Counted from the stretch's first letter, positions 1 to 12,433 are shown. The stretch: 64,000 nucleotides of DNA from Zygnema cylindricum (GCA_037447655.1 JBBHKE010001047.1:1-64000), one strand, 5' to 3'. A program made the numbers and translations. Notes: generated from the sequence alone by a model not told the origin.

Positions 1-3000
1 TTTTACCAGATGCGGAAGAAGCTTCCAAAGCTGCATCTAGTGCTGACAGCATGGCTGACGTCAGCAGGGAAACCCTAACAGAAATTAGGGTTTGCTACAA
101 ATTTCTACAATCAGGTTTCATCAAATATATTCACCTATCGGCTCACTTTACATTTATATCCACATCACCTGCCTCTTGTATCAAGGGGAGGAAGAGAGAG
201 AGGAGACAGTGAATGAGAGTGAGAGAGAGGGAGGACAAAGAGAAACAGGACGTCAGCAAAAGTGAAGGAAGCTCTGGACTGCAGAGTGAAGACTGCAGGG
301 ACACGTAAGGAACAACGTCTCTGCAAAGGCGGCCGGTAGAAAATACTTCAAGGACAAGCGTATCAACTGGGTGTTTATCAAAGCTGTCGGGCTCGAATAT
401 TGTCCGTACGGATCCACCCTAAAACCTGACGAGTTCAGTAATTTTGTACAGATCCACGGTGCGTACAGCTCACGCTCGGGTTCATGATTGCAGAATCTGC
501 TGGATAGAATCCTGATCAATTAACGGGTTTAATATGGATCCTTCGTACGACAGAAAAGTCAGAGCGTGTCGGACAAAGTTTACCGCGGGTTTACCACAGG
601 GTAGGATCGAAAGAAAAAATTTGCGATCTGCCGGAATTACGGGTAAGCAGGTGGATCGCAGCCGTTTGTACAATCGATTAACTGACTGACGGCCGTTCTG
701 GGCGTATCTGCATGTACGGCTGCCACCGGTTATGATGGGGGCCGCGGTTTTGATATTTGAACTTACGTCATCAGCCGCGGTGTGTCCGTACTTGTATGAT
801 CAGTGTTTTTCTGTGTCGCATTGTCGTGTCCTTGTGCCGGCCGGCAAGTCTTGCCGTGGACTTTGTAGGTGCAGACATGAGGATGTTGATTGGCAATTTT
901 CCGATGAGCCTGCGGGACAGCCTGCATCGTTGATGTTGCAAGCCTGACCGTGTTCTCTCATTGGTGTAAACGAGCCGATAATCTGAGCTGGACGTTGACT
1001 GGTTGTTTCCTATCCTAAATAAAATGTTTCCGCGTGGCCGTACTTTTCACATGCCGGAGAATGTTCAAAACATTTCAGTTCGAGTTCCTGGGTACGCCGT
1101 TGTATGGGTCCATAAATCTGACCGTTCAATCGTTGTATGTACAATTCGGAGGTGTGTGCATCGTGCGAAACTGGCCGTCGAGTCCTTGAAGCAATTATTG
1201 ACCGTCGTCCAAAATTAATCTGACGGCCGGAACTGTTTAAAGCGTCATTTAAAGCGTCACATATGCAAGCAAACTGCCCAGACCCGTACGGCTCCCCTAT
1301 TTTTCCAGGTCAGGGCTTAGCCCCATCAGGGAACTTCTCGTGACCAGAGTAAGGCCGATTTTAATCATTGGGGCCATTCTTAACCGTCTATTCCGAATCT
1401 TACGGTCATAAACTTTCCAAAGATTGTGAATTACCTGAATATGGTCTGGAAAGAGTCCCGAAGGAGCTACCCTCAGAATCCTACGGTCATAAACCGCCCA
1501 ATCATTTGAAAACGACCTTTGAAATGATCGCTTTTGGCCCTCATGGAGCGCAGCCCTTTGTGACACTGGAAAATAATTGTAAAGCGTCCTTCTCCTACGT
1601 CCGTACATTTTATGCACATTTATCAACATTATTTACGATACAAATCCCCCGTGTGCACAGAATTCGACAAAAGCTGCACAGCATTCAAATCATCAAGTCG
1701 CAGAAAACTACGAAAAATCCAGCGAGCTTTTGGACAGACGTTGTCTACCAAACCACGGCTCGCGGCAACCAGAACTCAGACCGTACGACCAGGATACGTA
1801 CGTCCCTGACCGTACTATCAGGATACGTACGGCCCTGGCTCCCGACGGTCAGACCAAATAATTATATGCGCACGAGAAAACTAGTTTTGGTCAGCTCTTT
1901 TGCGAAATGCGACAGCTCCAAAAGGTCCCTGATCCAGTGATCCCACTCACGCCAAAGCGGCATTAAATGATGCTGACGCAGTTCCCGATCGTCCGTAAGA
2001 GTCATCGACGGCCGAGATGCGTTCCAATGACGTCTATGACACTGAAAGCAAGCCGCAGACCATAAAAGTCAAAACACGAGAAAATCGGGAACTTCGTGCG
2101 CTATTTTGGTAACTTTAATGTTTTGACACCAATCCATAGGTCGAGACAATTTTATGGCACCAATATCGAGAAACGATAAAATCGTGGCGATTTTTTTAAT
2201 CCACTCACCTGCTTTATCCCCGACCACACCCGGTGACCATCGGTATGACAGACGCGACAAAAAATCAAATGACAAGCATCCAAAAGTCGTTAAGAGCGTA
2301 TTTTTAAGTACGTTATCGTCATCACTGCGGTACATGTTGCCAGTTGTCCAAGTGCTTCAAATGGTAGACAAGTGGCCGTCAGAGCGACAAAGAGGTAGGC
2401 AAGAAAAAAACAAATCTAGGTGATTTAATGTAAGAAAAAACCCACTCTGCCAAATTAAAATTAAAAAAAAAACATATACCCGTAAATGTCCACCCCGTCG
2501 AACGCAGAAGCGATTCAATAACATATTTCAACGACATTTTAAAAATTTTAATATGGTTGATACGTGATAGTGCTTTTATAGGGTCTAAATGTATTGTACT
2601 TATTCTTCCGCAGAGTGTCGCTTTGTTTTCATTACGTTTATTAAAAAAAACAAAAATCTGGGTAACGTGGTTTTAGCGCAGAATCCAGCATCAGAAATAT
2701 TCACGCAAATTGGACAGTGACACTTGGAATCCTGTCATAAATATTTTTGTCTTGTATCTCACAAATAGGTGTGGTCCTTCATAGCAGGTCAGTGTATGCA
2801 TAAACACCTAAACCATAATCCGCTTAAACTGTTTCCACAAAATAACAATTCTCTGACACTCCTGTTGTTCGTACACATTGAAGTCTATAGGATAGCTAAA
2901 AAATGCGACTTTGTAAAATACGGTATAATTGTCGTGGAAAGCCATACGGTATGCTGTAAGTGCTTGTCGGAAAGAGGACCACTGGACCACTCACACGGCA

Positions 3001-3021
3001 GCACATTACACGATCAGCGTT
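1..3021. other. Gene-free spacer, no recognisable element
   Basis: I see no convincing gene. The longest open frames, including a 190-codon one at 1368-1940 on the plus strand, overlap frames on the other strand and resemble no family I recognise. The stretch is rich in CGTACG and CCGTACGG words. Two short direct repeats are visible: TACGGTCATAAAC at 1401-1413 and 1482-1494, and AGGATACGTACG at 1791-1802 and 1820-1831. These may be remains of older repeats. Confidence 0.5.
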
Positions 3022-3029
3022 GCAAAAAG

Positions 3030-3485
3030 CATAGTTCAAAAGTGGCGTTTTTTGGTAGGCCTTTTGTAGGCCGCCTTAAGCGTAAGTTGTATTACGGGCT
3101 TTCCATGTGATCTTCTTAGATCGCTACTCTCATCAGCGACCGTCCGATCGTCCGAATCTGACGATAGTCCTATCGTAAGATGTGTTATGGGCTTTTCATG
3201 TGATCTTCTTAGATCGTTACTTTCATCAACGACCGTCAGATCGTCCGAATCCGACGGTTTAAATAAAAAGTTGCTCAAATCTCACAGAAAAATATTTTTT
3301 TGTCCTATATTTTTTTCAAATTTAGACATGACGTTTAATTCTCTATCGATCCATGTGCAACTCAACCCTGTTACTATTTTATTTCATTTTGCGGCCAATA
3401 CAATATGGGTCTTAAGGCCATATTGTCTGTTTTGCATACAATAGGCATATTGTATGGGCGTACGATCACCTACTTTTGAACTATG
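3030..3485. mobile_element. hAT-like MITE, copy 1 (456 bp)
   Basis: A short non-coding element bounded by inverted repeats (CATAGTTCAAAAGTGG on the left, complement of CCTACTTTTGAACTATG on the right). It is flanked on both sides by the identical 8 bp GCAAAAAG (3022-3029 and 3486-3493). An 8-bp target duplication is typical of hAT transposons, although the terminus CATAG departs slightly from the usual hAT end. The interior shares long stretches with the copies at 6576-7123 and 7191-7669. There is no transposase frame, so it would depend on an enzyme supplied elsewhere. Confidence 0.88.
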
Positions 3486-3556
3486 GCAAAAAGCCAAAAA
3501 TAACGTAAATTCCTATTAACGTAAATAAATAGTTAGAATAGGGGAAAAATAGCCTT

Positions 3557-4308
3557 ATTAAGGTCATGCTCCATGTGCCAAAGTAAGGGTTTTTATCTAT
3601 CGCTAACCTCTAAAACTTAGTGCCGTACCGCTTAAGTTACTACCTTACAAAGAAATCGAAAAAAGTAGTACATTTTGCGTCATCGTCGAACTTAGAGTGT
3701 ACTACATGCTGTCATCTTGTGTTTTTCGACCCACAGCCACATCAAGAAACGTCATCTTCAAACTTTATTTTATAACACATAGGCGATGTGTTTTAAATTA
3801 AAGTATCACCCCTGTCATAAGTTTTCAAAATTTCCAAACGATTTCAAGCAAAAGGAAAGTACACGATTCGTTATGTTTTGTTCGTTTGCGTTTATTACTA
3901 CGAGGAAAAGTACACAATATGTTTTGTTTTGTCCGTTTGTGCCCGATACAAATATTTTATTGCAAGGGTCTCAAGATTTTGATGCCATTTCACGTCAACA
4001 AGAAAGGAGACACAAAGGCAAAGCGCATCTTTTTCAACCATGAAATGGCACATGCTTGAAGGCGGTACGTCTACAATGTCACATCAAGACATGCGACGTC
4101 ACAAGCAGTTAGAAAAAACAATGCGCGAAAACACAAGTTGTAAACGTTCACAACCGTCACAAGTATTGTCGGCGCATACATTTGTTACAAACGTAAGTTA
4201 CGGTTTCATTTCTTACGCATCGCGACACCTAAAAACGGTGTACGGAGAATCTTCACTATAATAAAAAATAAGTTGGCTAAGTTACAATTACACAAGGATG
4301 TGGCTTAA
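3557..4308. repeat. Dispersed repeat related to 10266-10985
   Basis: The left part (CTCCATGTGCCAAA, then CTCTAAAACTTAG, then TTTTGCGTCATCGTCGAA) follows the same order as the element at 10266-10985. The right part (AAGTTGGCTAAGTTA) matches that element's end. The terminal inverted repeats are more decayed than in the sister copy. No coding potential is recognised. Both ends are approximate. Confidence 0.6.
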
Positions 4309-6575
4309 CACTATTTTGAGCTAAGTGACCTAAATGAGACGAAACATTATTGCTAGTAAAGGGTACATGGCCATGTAAACGACACTTTAAAATGTAACTT
4401 TGAATTTGAGCAAAGATTCTCTGAGGTACTTTTCAAAGTGTTTCAATGTCTTAAAACGATATCGTAACTTTTAAATGTGACGGTTGTAGCCATGTGTAAA
4501 ACTTGTGACGATTGAACACGATCACGAAACTTACGAAAATTGGTGACGTCTACAAAAACAACGACGGTTGTAGCCGTAATGTTTTTTGTGACATTGTATA
4601 TATTTACGGTTTTGTGACATTGCGAAGTCGTGCTCACTGGTGACGTCATTCGTACCAAAAAATTCCACCAAGTCTTCCCAAATTCCTTTTTATATCGTTT
4701 ATCACTCGTTTTGCTATCAAACAACGACCAACTATATCTAAAAAAGAAGGCTCTTTCATTTCATACCATTATTGTGGTGTTTCATTTCGAGAAAAGCGAG
4801 AGAGGAGGGGTAGATTGAGAAGGAGGGGGAGAGACGAGGAAGGCGCAAATATTAGTAAAGGATCGATGAATGAAATTAGAGGTCCGAAAACCCTACAATT
4901 TGTTTTCGTACATGATCGTCATTTTTCTTCATACATGCGCGTGACGAGCAAGGAAAAAAAAATGTGTGCTCTCGCGCGTGCAAAAAAATCCAAAGACGTG
5001 TGACGCAGGCGACAACGTTTTCTTATTTATCTCTTTGTTGCTAATTTTATAAAATCGTCTCGTAAGTCGATTTCGGTGAGAGTTTGAAGATGTGTTTGCA
5101 TGACGTCGCCGTGGGTCCAAAAGATAACAACGTCAAACCGAATTACATTTGAAGTTTTAAAGTGATGCAAATGTTGTTTTTTTTCACACATTTTTTGTAC
5201 GGCGTAAGATTTGCTCATTGTAGGTCCCATTATGTGGGAAAACGACAAAAAAAAAACCCGTACTTTAACACATAGGCACATAACCCAACATACATAAAAC
5301 AAATTTGGACACATAATCCTAAAGTGTAACCCTTTTAGTACATGCTCAATCAGGTCGTGTCCACATGTAATCGTACCTCAACAAACTTACTTTGTACCTG
5401 AGCACAAATTATACGTACACAGTTTTTAAGTGTCCCAAAGTTGGAAAATGAAATCTTTACTTAAGTTTGTGACAGTTATATACCTCGACAATGCTTGTGC
5501 AATTGCCAAGGTCTATTATCTATGTTGTTGCACCGTATTTTTTTGTAGTTGCTTGTGATGTTGCGTGTCTTTGCGTGGTATTGTAGACGTCCAATCTTCG
5601 AGATCTATGGGCGTTCACGGTTGAAGAAGATGCCTTCACCTTTGTGTCTCTCCGGCCGGTTGCCGTAAAATGACATTGAATTCTTTAAACCCCTGCGAAA
5701 AAAAAAAACATACTGGACGCAAAAGGATAACGAAAAATAATTCATTTACATTGACTCGTCATCTAAAATTGTATGAAACTTTTGAAATTTGTTGACATGT
5801 GAGAAGTTGTTTTTCTATTGTTGAGCCGTGAGTTACTTCTCTTCTTGTTTTCTTTTGCTTACTTTTTATCCTCTTAATTATTTCCATGATATTTTTTGCC
5901 TGAATTTTCCATTTCATTCTCTTTGACCTCTTTCTCCCATTCCTCTCTCTTTTTCCCACCGTCCTTACTTTTAAGAACAACATGCAATATCCACTCCATG
6001 ACCTGACAAAAATATTAAACCTAAAACTGAAATAATGAGATTTTCAAAATGAGCTTTACACAATAGCGTTGTATGTATGGGTATTTTTTATCAAATCATG
6101 TATTGGAAAATGAGTGGCTTGTCTCACCTACCGATTGGCAGTCATCGATCGATCACGTGTGCACGGAGAAAATATGTATTAATTGGCGATAAAAAACATT
6201 TACACAGGGCGAAACACGGTCTATCGTCCGTACGTCAGTTTTACACCACCCTTTAAGAAACGTTTCGGATGTTTGCCGAAATTCAAACGACAATTTTCCG
6301 AACTGTCCCCTTGAACATTTTTAGAATCGTCCCAAAACGTGTCCTTCCTGTCATTTGATGTGCGCCGGTTCTGTTTTCTTTTACCAAATTCATAATCTTA
6401 ATATTTATCAACATTGAGATCGAAAAGCAGTCGTCAAAAAAGTAAAGGGTGCGAAACTAACAAAGTCATGCCGTTCCGTGTATACTATTTCATTACAGTT
6501 ATTTTTGAAAGAGGGAAGATTTTGCAAAGAGACAAAGCTTTTGAGACTTCGCAGTGCTTGGAAAAAGGAATAAAC
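4309..6575. other. AT-rich spacer without recognised gene
   Basis: This interval has only short overlapping open frames on both strands. Parts around 4440-5330 share loose wording with 9130-9700 (for example GACAAAAAAAAAACCC in both), suggesting an old, eroded relative of the element at 8909-9839. I can support no gene or RNA here. Confidence 0.4.
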
Positions 6576-7123
6576 CACATTTAAAAAGTAGGCGTTTTTA
6601 TCGTAGGCCTTTGGTAGGCGCACAAAAATTGTCACAAAACTCGTGTAGAGTAGGCATACTGTATGTGTGTGCGTTGTGCACACTCTTGTACGAACGTACA
6701 AATATGACGTATCATCATAGTAAAGCGCACGCCGACGGACGATTTTTTTTAGGGAACTGACACGGCGTATGGAAAAAACCCGAAAAAAAATAACTCGGAC
6801 GCAAGTCCTATCGTAAGTTGTGTTATGGGCTTTTCATGTGATCTTCTTAGATCGCTCTTTTGATCAGCGATCGTCCGATCGTCCAAATATGACGGTTTAA
6901 ATAAAAAATACCTCAAAACTCACGGAAAAATAAAAATTTGTCCGAATGTTTTTCAAAATTTAGACATGACGTTTAATTCTCTATCGATCGATGTGCAACT
7001 GAACCTTGTAGCTATTATTTTTCATTTTGCGACCAATGCAATATGGGTCTTAAGGCCATATTGTATGTTTTGCGTACAATAGGCATATTGTATGGGCCTA
7101 CTTTCACCTACTTTTGAACTATG
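6576..7123. mobile_element. hAT-like MITE, copy 2 (548 bp)
   Basis: This is a copy of the 3030-3485 family with a longer interior. The right terminus CCTACTTTTGAACTATG is intact; the left terminus is mutated (CACATTTAAAAAGTAGG). It is flanked by the identical 8 bp GAATAAAC at 6568-6575 and 7124-7131. About 190 bp that copy 1 lacks (about 6600-6790, containing GTGTGCGTTGTGCACAC) are shared with copy 3, so copy 1 is probably an internal-deletion derivative. It is non-coding. Confidence 0.88.
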
Positions 7124-7190
7124 GAATAAACCCTAAAGAAGCAAAAATAAAAAATCTGTACGGCAAGACCACTTGTAGAGTGCTCTAAAG

Positions 7191-7669
7191 CATAGTTCAA
7201 AAGTAGGTGACCGTACGCCCATACAATATTGCCTATTGTACGCAAAACATACTATATGCCCTTACGACCCATATTGTATTGGCCTCAAAATGAAATAAAA
7301 TAGTAACAGGGTTGAGTTGCACATCGATCGATATAGAATTAAACGTCATGCCTAAATTTTGAAAAACTTTCGGACAATTTTTTTTTCTGTGAGTTTTGAT
7401 GTATTTTTTATTTAAACCGTCAGATTCGGACGATCGGACGGTTTTACAAGTTTTTTTTCCCGCGGAATGTCATCCTACGCTGTGTCAGTTCGCTAAAAAA
7501 AATCGTCCGGCGGCGTGCGCTGTACTATGATGATACGTCAGATTCGTACGTTCGTACAAGAGTGTGCACAACGCACACACATACAGTATGACTACTCTGC
7601 GCGAGTTTTGTGCCAAGTTTTGTGCGTCTACCAAAGGCCTACCATAAAAGCGCCTACTTTTGAACTATG
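7191..7669. mobile_element. hAT-like MITE, copy 3, inverted (479 bp)
   Basis: Same family in the opposite orientation to copies 1 and 2. Both termini are intact (CATAGTTCAAAAGTAGG and its complement). It is flanked by the identical 8 bp CTCTAAAG at 7183-7190 and 7670-7677. It lies only 67 bp from copy 2 in opposite orientation, so the pair forms a large inverted repeat across 6576-7669. It is non-coding. Confidence 0.9.
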
Positions 7670-7677
7670 CTCTAAAG

Positions 7678-8908
7678 TCTACATGCAAGATGCGCACGTA
7701 GCGCTGACGTATACAAGCTGCTGCATTGAATGATATTAACGACAAAAAATATGGCAGAGTAAATTTTTCGATTTTTTAGTTTTTGCTCTCCTTTTTGCTT
7801 TTCGTACCTTTCACGTGAATGGCGGCAGTCGGCGTCGCACGCGTAAATTTCGTATTTGATTGGTATAAAATGTGATTTGGTATGCTGGGGACCAGTCAAT
7901 AGTACGGAAAATTATACTTACTGACACGGTGCTGAACGGTTCTATCGGACGACAGCGTGTAAATAAATGACGAGCATGGCAGAATTGTACGGAAGAGTTG
8001 TAATTGGTGGATTAGAGATGGACCGTGAAGTACAGATTCTGGCTTCAAAATGCTGTGATTGTCTTGTACTTATTTTCTCTTTTTTCTGATAGGCTATCGT
8101 AAATGTTTCGAGCGATGCATTCTTGTTCATAAAAAAAAAGGATCTGTACTTGCTTCCGTGAGAGAACTGAAAAAAAAGTTGAATTTTCTAGTTCAAAAAC
8201 ATCAACAGAAACGCAACATAAATATGTATAATACAGTGTATATAATGTTTGTATATATATATATATATTTATGTTCATTTGTAGAGGGCAATATATATTT
8301 AGCTATTTACATTGACATATAATATGAATGTGTATCAATATCTCTTGTTTTCTTCTTTATTTTTCCATTCTTTTTTAAATGTCCTTTGCGTGTCCTTTGT
8401 CGTCATAATATCACGTCACATTGTGTCAGGTTTGACTCCGCCTGAATTGAAAAACACATATAATTGACCAGCAGTCGATGGGCAATGCCACGTGGGATGT
8501 TGAATGCCTGTCGCGACAAAAGCTTGAAAACGGCAGTTGGTAGATGCATTCCTCTAATGAACGCTTCCTATTGGTCTGCATTCACAAGCCTACGGCCAAA
8601 GTGAACTTTCTAATAATATCCGAAATTTAGCCAGCCAATCCGGTGCCTGAAATAAAGCTAGATCGCTCATCCAAACGAATGAAATAAATGTCAACAACAA
8701 TTTGCCGATATGATGTACGATAGTTGTCGCTTTGTAGCTTTCAACGGCCTCAATACGAGACTCTGACAGCTTGCAGCCAAGTTACGGTCCAGATTCGGGC
8801 AAATGGAACCTGTCAGGCCTAAAATATTGCGAAGTACTTTATCAGCAATTAATGGCTATTGACAGAAGGGTACTAATTCAGCTCCGTGAGCTCTCCTTGC
8901 TATAAGTC
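7678..8908. other. Spacer with a short TA microsatellite
   Basis: No gene is recognised. A TA dinucleotide run lies at about 8251-8268. The remaining open frames are short and overlap on both strands. Confidence 0.45.
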
Positions 8909-9839
8909 TTAGGGCACCTTCCCATGAGATAAAGTAATGGTTTTTTTCTGTCGTTTTCCTCCAAAACTTAGCCCGCAGCCGTACGAAAAAAATGAAGTTG
9001 CCACAGTACAATTTGCGTCACTTTGAAACTTAAAATGTACTGTTTGTCATCTAGCGCGTTTCAACCCACTTTCGCCTCCCTCCAACTCATCTTCAAACTT
9101 ATACTCCAATCACCTCGCGAGGTGATTTTAGCTAAAGTTTCATGATGTGGACACATAGGCAGATGATATCGCACACGTCGGAGGCTTTTGAAAAAGTTTA
9201 TGGGCATAGGACAAAAAAAAAACCCACTGCAAAGTACCAAAATAAAAACCCACTGCACATTTATAACACGTGCGTACTTTTTTCCGTACATAGGCCGTGG
9301 ATGGGTCTCGACCAACAGACACCATTTCGTCAAAAGGAAATTTTGTGAATGCGCGACTTTCTCTCTCCCATTACCGTGTCTATCTCACAATTATTGCAAT
9401 GAAAAATGACAATAATAGTATCAAATGAAAAATCTCTGAAAATGTTACTTTTGACTGCTTTTGGGCATCTTTCGATGGCAAGTAGAGTGAGAAAGGACAA
9501 ACAAACAAAAAAAATAAACCTTAGCGGAAATATCAAAATTAGTGAGGTCGACGCTATCATAAGTGAGCAAGACGTCAAAATATCCCAAACCTTAAACATC
9601 TACAATGTCACAATAAATTAGTCGCCTACAACCGTCAGTATTTTGTAAGTGTCATCAATTGTCGCAATTTTTACAATCGTTTGAAACCGTCACAATTTTC
9701 ACCCACGCCTACATCCGTGACAATTTGAATTACCGATTTCATTCCACCACAGTGGAACGCTTCGAAAGTAGCACGGGAAATCTTTGTTAGAATTAAAAGT
9801 AACGGGACTAGGTTTCGGTTACATGGGAAAGTGCCCTTA
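8909..9839. mobile_element. Inverted-repeat element, TTAGGGCAC termini (931 bp)
   Basis: The left end TTAGGGCACCTTCCCATG (8909-8926) is nearly the complement of the right end CATGGGAAAGTGCCCTTA (9822-9839), giving about 18-bp terminal inverted repeats. The interior shares words such as TTTTTTTCTGTCGTTTTCCTC with the elements at 3557 and 10266. I see no clear target duplication, so the superfamily is uncertain. No transposase frame is recognised. Confidence 0.65.
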
Positions 9840-10265
9840 GGTGCTCTCGTCACACGGCTCATACTTACAAGATATGGAGACTCGAGAAACTATTTTTCAG
9901 TGCGGAAAAGTTGATATAGAGGCCAAGACAATTGGACAAACAAGGAGGTAGCAAGTGATAGATAATGTTAGATTCATTCATAAATAAATAAAGGGTCAAG
10001 TTCGGAACGTAATGGAAAGTGTACGTCGTATCGAACTTCCTATGTATATATAGATTGAGTCTCAATATAGCACGCTAAATATTCGGTACAACATAAGGAT
10101 TCATTCATTTCATTTTATCGATAACTTATTGATCCGTTGAAAGCTCTTTGTTTTTTCGTCTTTGTTTCCTGTCTTTTTTCTCACTGTAATTTTTGTTTTC
10201 AAGTGGTTCTTTCAGTCCCGCGTTTTGCGACAGGGTCAAGTTTATTAGGACACGTGGAGACATTA
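9840..10265. other. Spacer, nothing recognised
   Basis: About 430 bp of AT-rich sequence lies between two inverted-repeat elements. I see no gene, RNA or repeat that can be supported. Confidence 0.4.
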
Positions 10266-10985
10266 TTAGGGTATGTCTCCATGTGCCAAAATAAGTGTTT
10301 TTTTTTCGTCGTTTTCCTCTAAAACTTAGCGCCATACCACGTAAGTTACAACTGTGCAAAGAAATAAAAAAAAATAGAACTACATTTTGCGTCATCGTCG
10401 AACTTAGAACGTACTACATGTTACTATCTTGTGTTTTTTGTGCCATGACCACGTAAAGAAACCTCATCTTCAACCTTTATTTTAAAAAATATCGACTATG
10501 TGTTTTAAATAAAATTATTTTCGCTAAACAATTAGGAACACATATCCGCACATTTCAAAAAAAATAAAAACTTTCAAATGATTTCAATTGACGAGGAGAA
10601 GTACACGATTCGCTATGTTTTGTACTTTTGCGTCCATCAAAGAACACAATTTGTTTTGTTTTTTCAAGTTGCGTTCACTATGAATTCTTCTTTTCAGGGA
10701 TATGAAGATTCTAATGCCATTTCAAAGGGTTTAAATGATATACGTATACAAATGTCCCGCACAGGTAAAAGATGTCAGAAACAATTTTGAATAAAATCCG
10801 GTGCGTCGTCACGGATTGCAGACGTTGACAGCCGTCACGGGCATTGTCAACGTATACAATCGTCACACCCTTAAGTAACAATTTCGTTGTTACACATTGG
10901 GACATCTCAAAACCGGGTCCATAGAATCTGCGCTAAAATACAAAGTAAGTTCGCTAAGTTAGAAGTACATGGATACATACCCTTA
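10266..10985. mobile_element. Inverted-repeat element, TTAGGGTATG termini (720 bp)
   Basis: The left end TTAGGGTATGTCTCCATG (10266-10283) is nearly the complement of the right end CATGGATACATACCCTTA (10968-10985). The flanks carry an imperfect 11-bp direct repeat, TGGAGACATTA before and TGGAGATACTA after (9 of 11 identical), which would fit a Mutator-like target duplication. The interior is homologous to 3557-4308. Non-coding. Confidence 0.68.
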
Positions 10986-11072
10986 TGGAGATACTATGTG
11001 TTGAAATTCTCATGGCGCAATATTTGTCGCTTCTAATTTCCTGAATGGCCAAATGTTTGTTTGCGGGCAGAC

Positions 11073-11378
11073 TGTAGAAACTAATGGATTTATTAGTATT
11101 TTCTAGGTCTAAATAGAAATAGAAAGAAGCCGAGGCAGTCTATCTCTAACTTCTCTCTCCAACTCTCAAACTTGTTGCAGTCACTGAGAAGTTGGAGAGG
11201 AAGCTAGAGCCATGGCTACCTTGGCTATCCTAAAGTTTACGGGAATTTAATACTAGGGTTTATTTATTTAATTAAAAGTTAAGCGCCGGCGACAGGATTT
11301 GATCCCTGTACCTACCGGCCGGCAGATAGGAATTAGCCGGTAGCCTTAGCCGTTAGGTCTAGCTATAGTGATACGAAC
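11073..11378 (+). repeat. Truncated copia LTR, plus orientation
   Basis: It starts TGTAGAAACTAATGG and reads as the first roughly 300 bp of the same LTR that lies complete and inverted at 11379-12420. It contains the U3 hairpin, the CCATGG motif and the tRNA-like module. It stops where the neighbouring minus-strand LTR ends, consistent with that element having inserted into it. Together the two form a near-palindrome with about 300-bp arms. Confidence 0.8.
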
Positions 11379-12420
11379 TGTAACTCTGAGACCTCCATAA
11401 GTCCTCAGAGTGGACAGCTTCCAAGAAGCCTCTAGGATAATCCTGACCCCTTTGTGTTTAAGCAAAAATAACTGCCACCCTGGCAGACAAAAACGCTGAC
11501 CAACTTCACCCCTGTGAAGACAAGACTCCCCTGAGTCGATAGCAAAAAGAATCTTTGAGTTTGCTCCCCTGAGCAGTAAGTTATGGGGGGTCAAAGTTGA
11601 CCTTTTGTACAGAAGCTCTCTGGGAGAGGGGGTCCTATCTTCTAATTTTTCTAAGTCCTATCTCTCTCACAGACTCTATCTACTGATGTACGGAACCAAT
11701 CAGAATTGAGTTCCGTACGTAAAAGTACAGCCGCCGGTGTACTTTATGTACGGACATTGTACGACATGGCCAAAATGTCGACACATGTCAAATCCGGATT
11801 CGGTGCCATGATATCCGGAGATTCTACGATCCAACGGAATTTCGCCACGCGTCATCCGATGTGGCGATGGCCACAAACCGCCGAAATCTTCCTCCGTGAT
11901 CTCGGCGCTAATCCCGGCCGTCCGATTAAATTCAGATTTAATCGTGGCCGTAATAAATACATGCGCGGTATTTATTTCACTTCCGAAACAAATGCGCGGT
12001 ATTGATTCGTAATCCGTACTGTCATTCGTACCGGATCTATGCATCCCGTAAATCGTAACAGTTAAATGAATTATCGTACGTATTCTAATTTATATAATTA
12101 TCAAACTATATATCACGTAATACTACTGCTAGATCTAACGGCTAAGGCTACCGGCTATTTCCTGACTGCCGGCCGGTAGGTACAAGGATCAAATCCTGCC
12201 GCCGGCACATTCCTTTTAAATAAATAAATAAACCCTAGTATAAAATTCCCGTAAACCTCAGGATAGCCAAGGTAGCCATGGCTCTAGCTTCCTCTCCAAT
12301 TTCTCAGTGACTGCGACAAGTTTGAGATTTGGAGAGAGAAGTTAGAGGTAGACTGCCTCGGCTTCTTTCTATATTTCTATTTAGACCTAGAAAATACTAA
12401 TAAAACCATTAGTTTCTACA
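11379..12420 (-). repeat. Copia LTR, 3' LTR of the intact-pol element (1042 bp)
   Basis: On the minus strand it begins TGTAGAAACTAATGG directly after the polypurine tract and ends GAGTTACA. The last bases include an ATG (11396-11398 complement) that corresponds to the gag start in other copies. The U3 start holds a hairpin (12281-12347) and an antisense tRNA-like module (12139-12217). It is very like the LTR at 37661-38712 and clearly less like the LTR at 16772-17820. Confidence 0.85.
12139..12217 (+). promoter_or_regulatory. tRNA-like module in LTR, antisense to element
   Basis: Plus-strand order is an A-box-like CGGCTAAGGCTACCGG (12139-12154), a B-box relative GGATCAAATCC (12186-12196), then TTTT at 12214-12217. 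Sister modules occupy the same place in other LTRs. The B box departs from consensus GGTTCGANTCC, so Pol III activity of this copy is doubtful; the family relationship is clearer than the function. Confidence 0.5.
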
Positions 12421-12433
12421 CTCCCCTTATTTT
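12421..12433 (-). promoter_or_regulatory. Polypurine tract of copia element
   Basis: The minus strand reads AAAATAAGGGGAG immediately before the LTR start TGTAGAAAC. This is the expected plus-strand priming site for reverse transcription. The pol stop codon (12434-12436) directly abuts it, so there is essentially no 3' untranslated internal sequence. Confidence 0.85.

Noticed and set aside
1368-1940. 190-codon plus-strand open frame as a host gene
   Set aside because: No recognisable domain, overlaps minus-strand frames of similar quality, and lies in repeat-like sequence.
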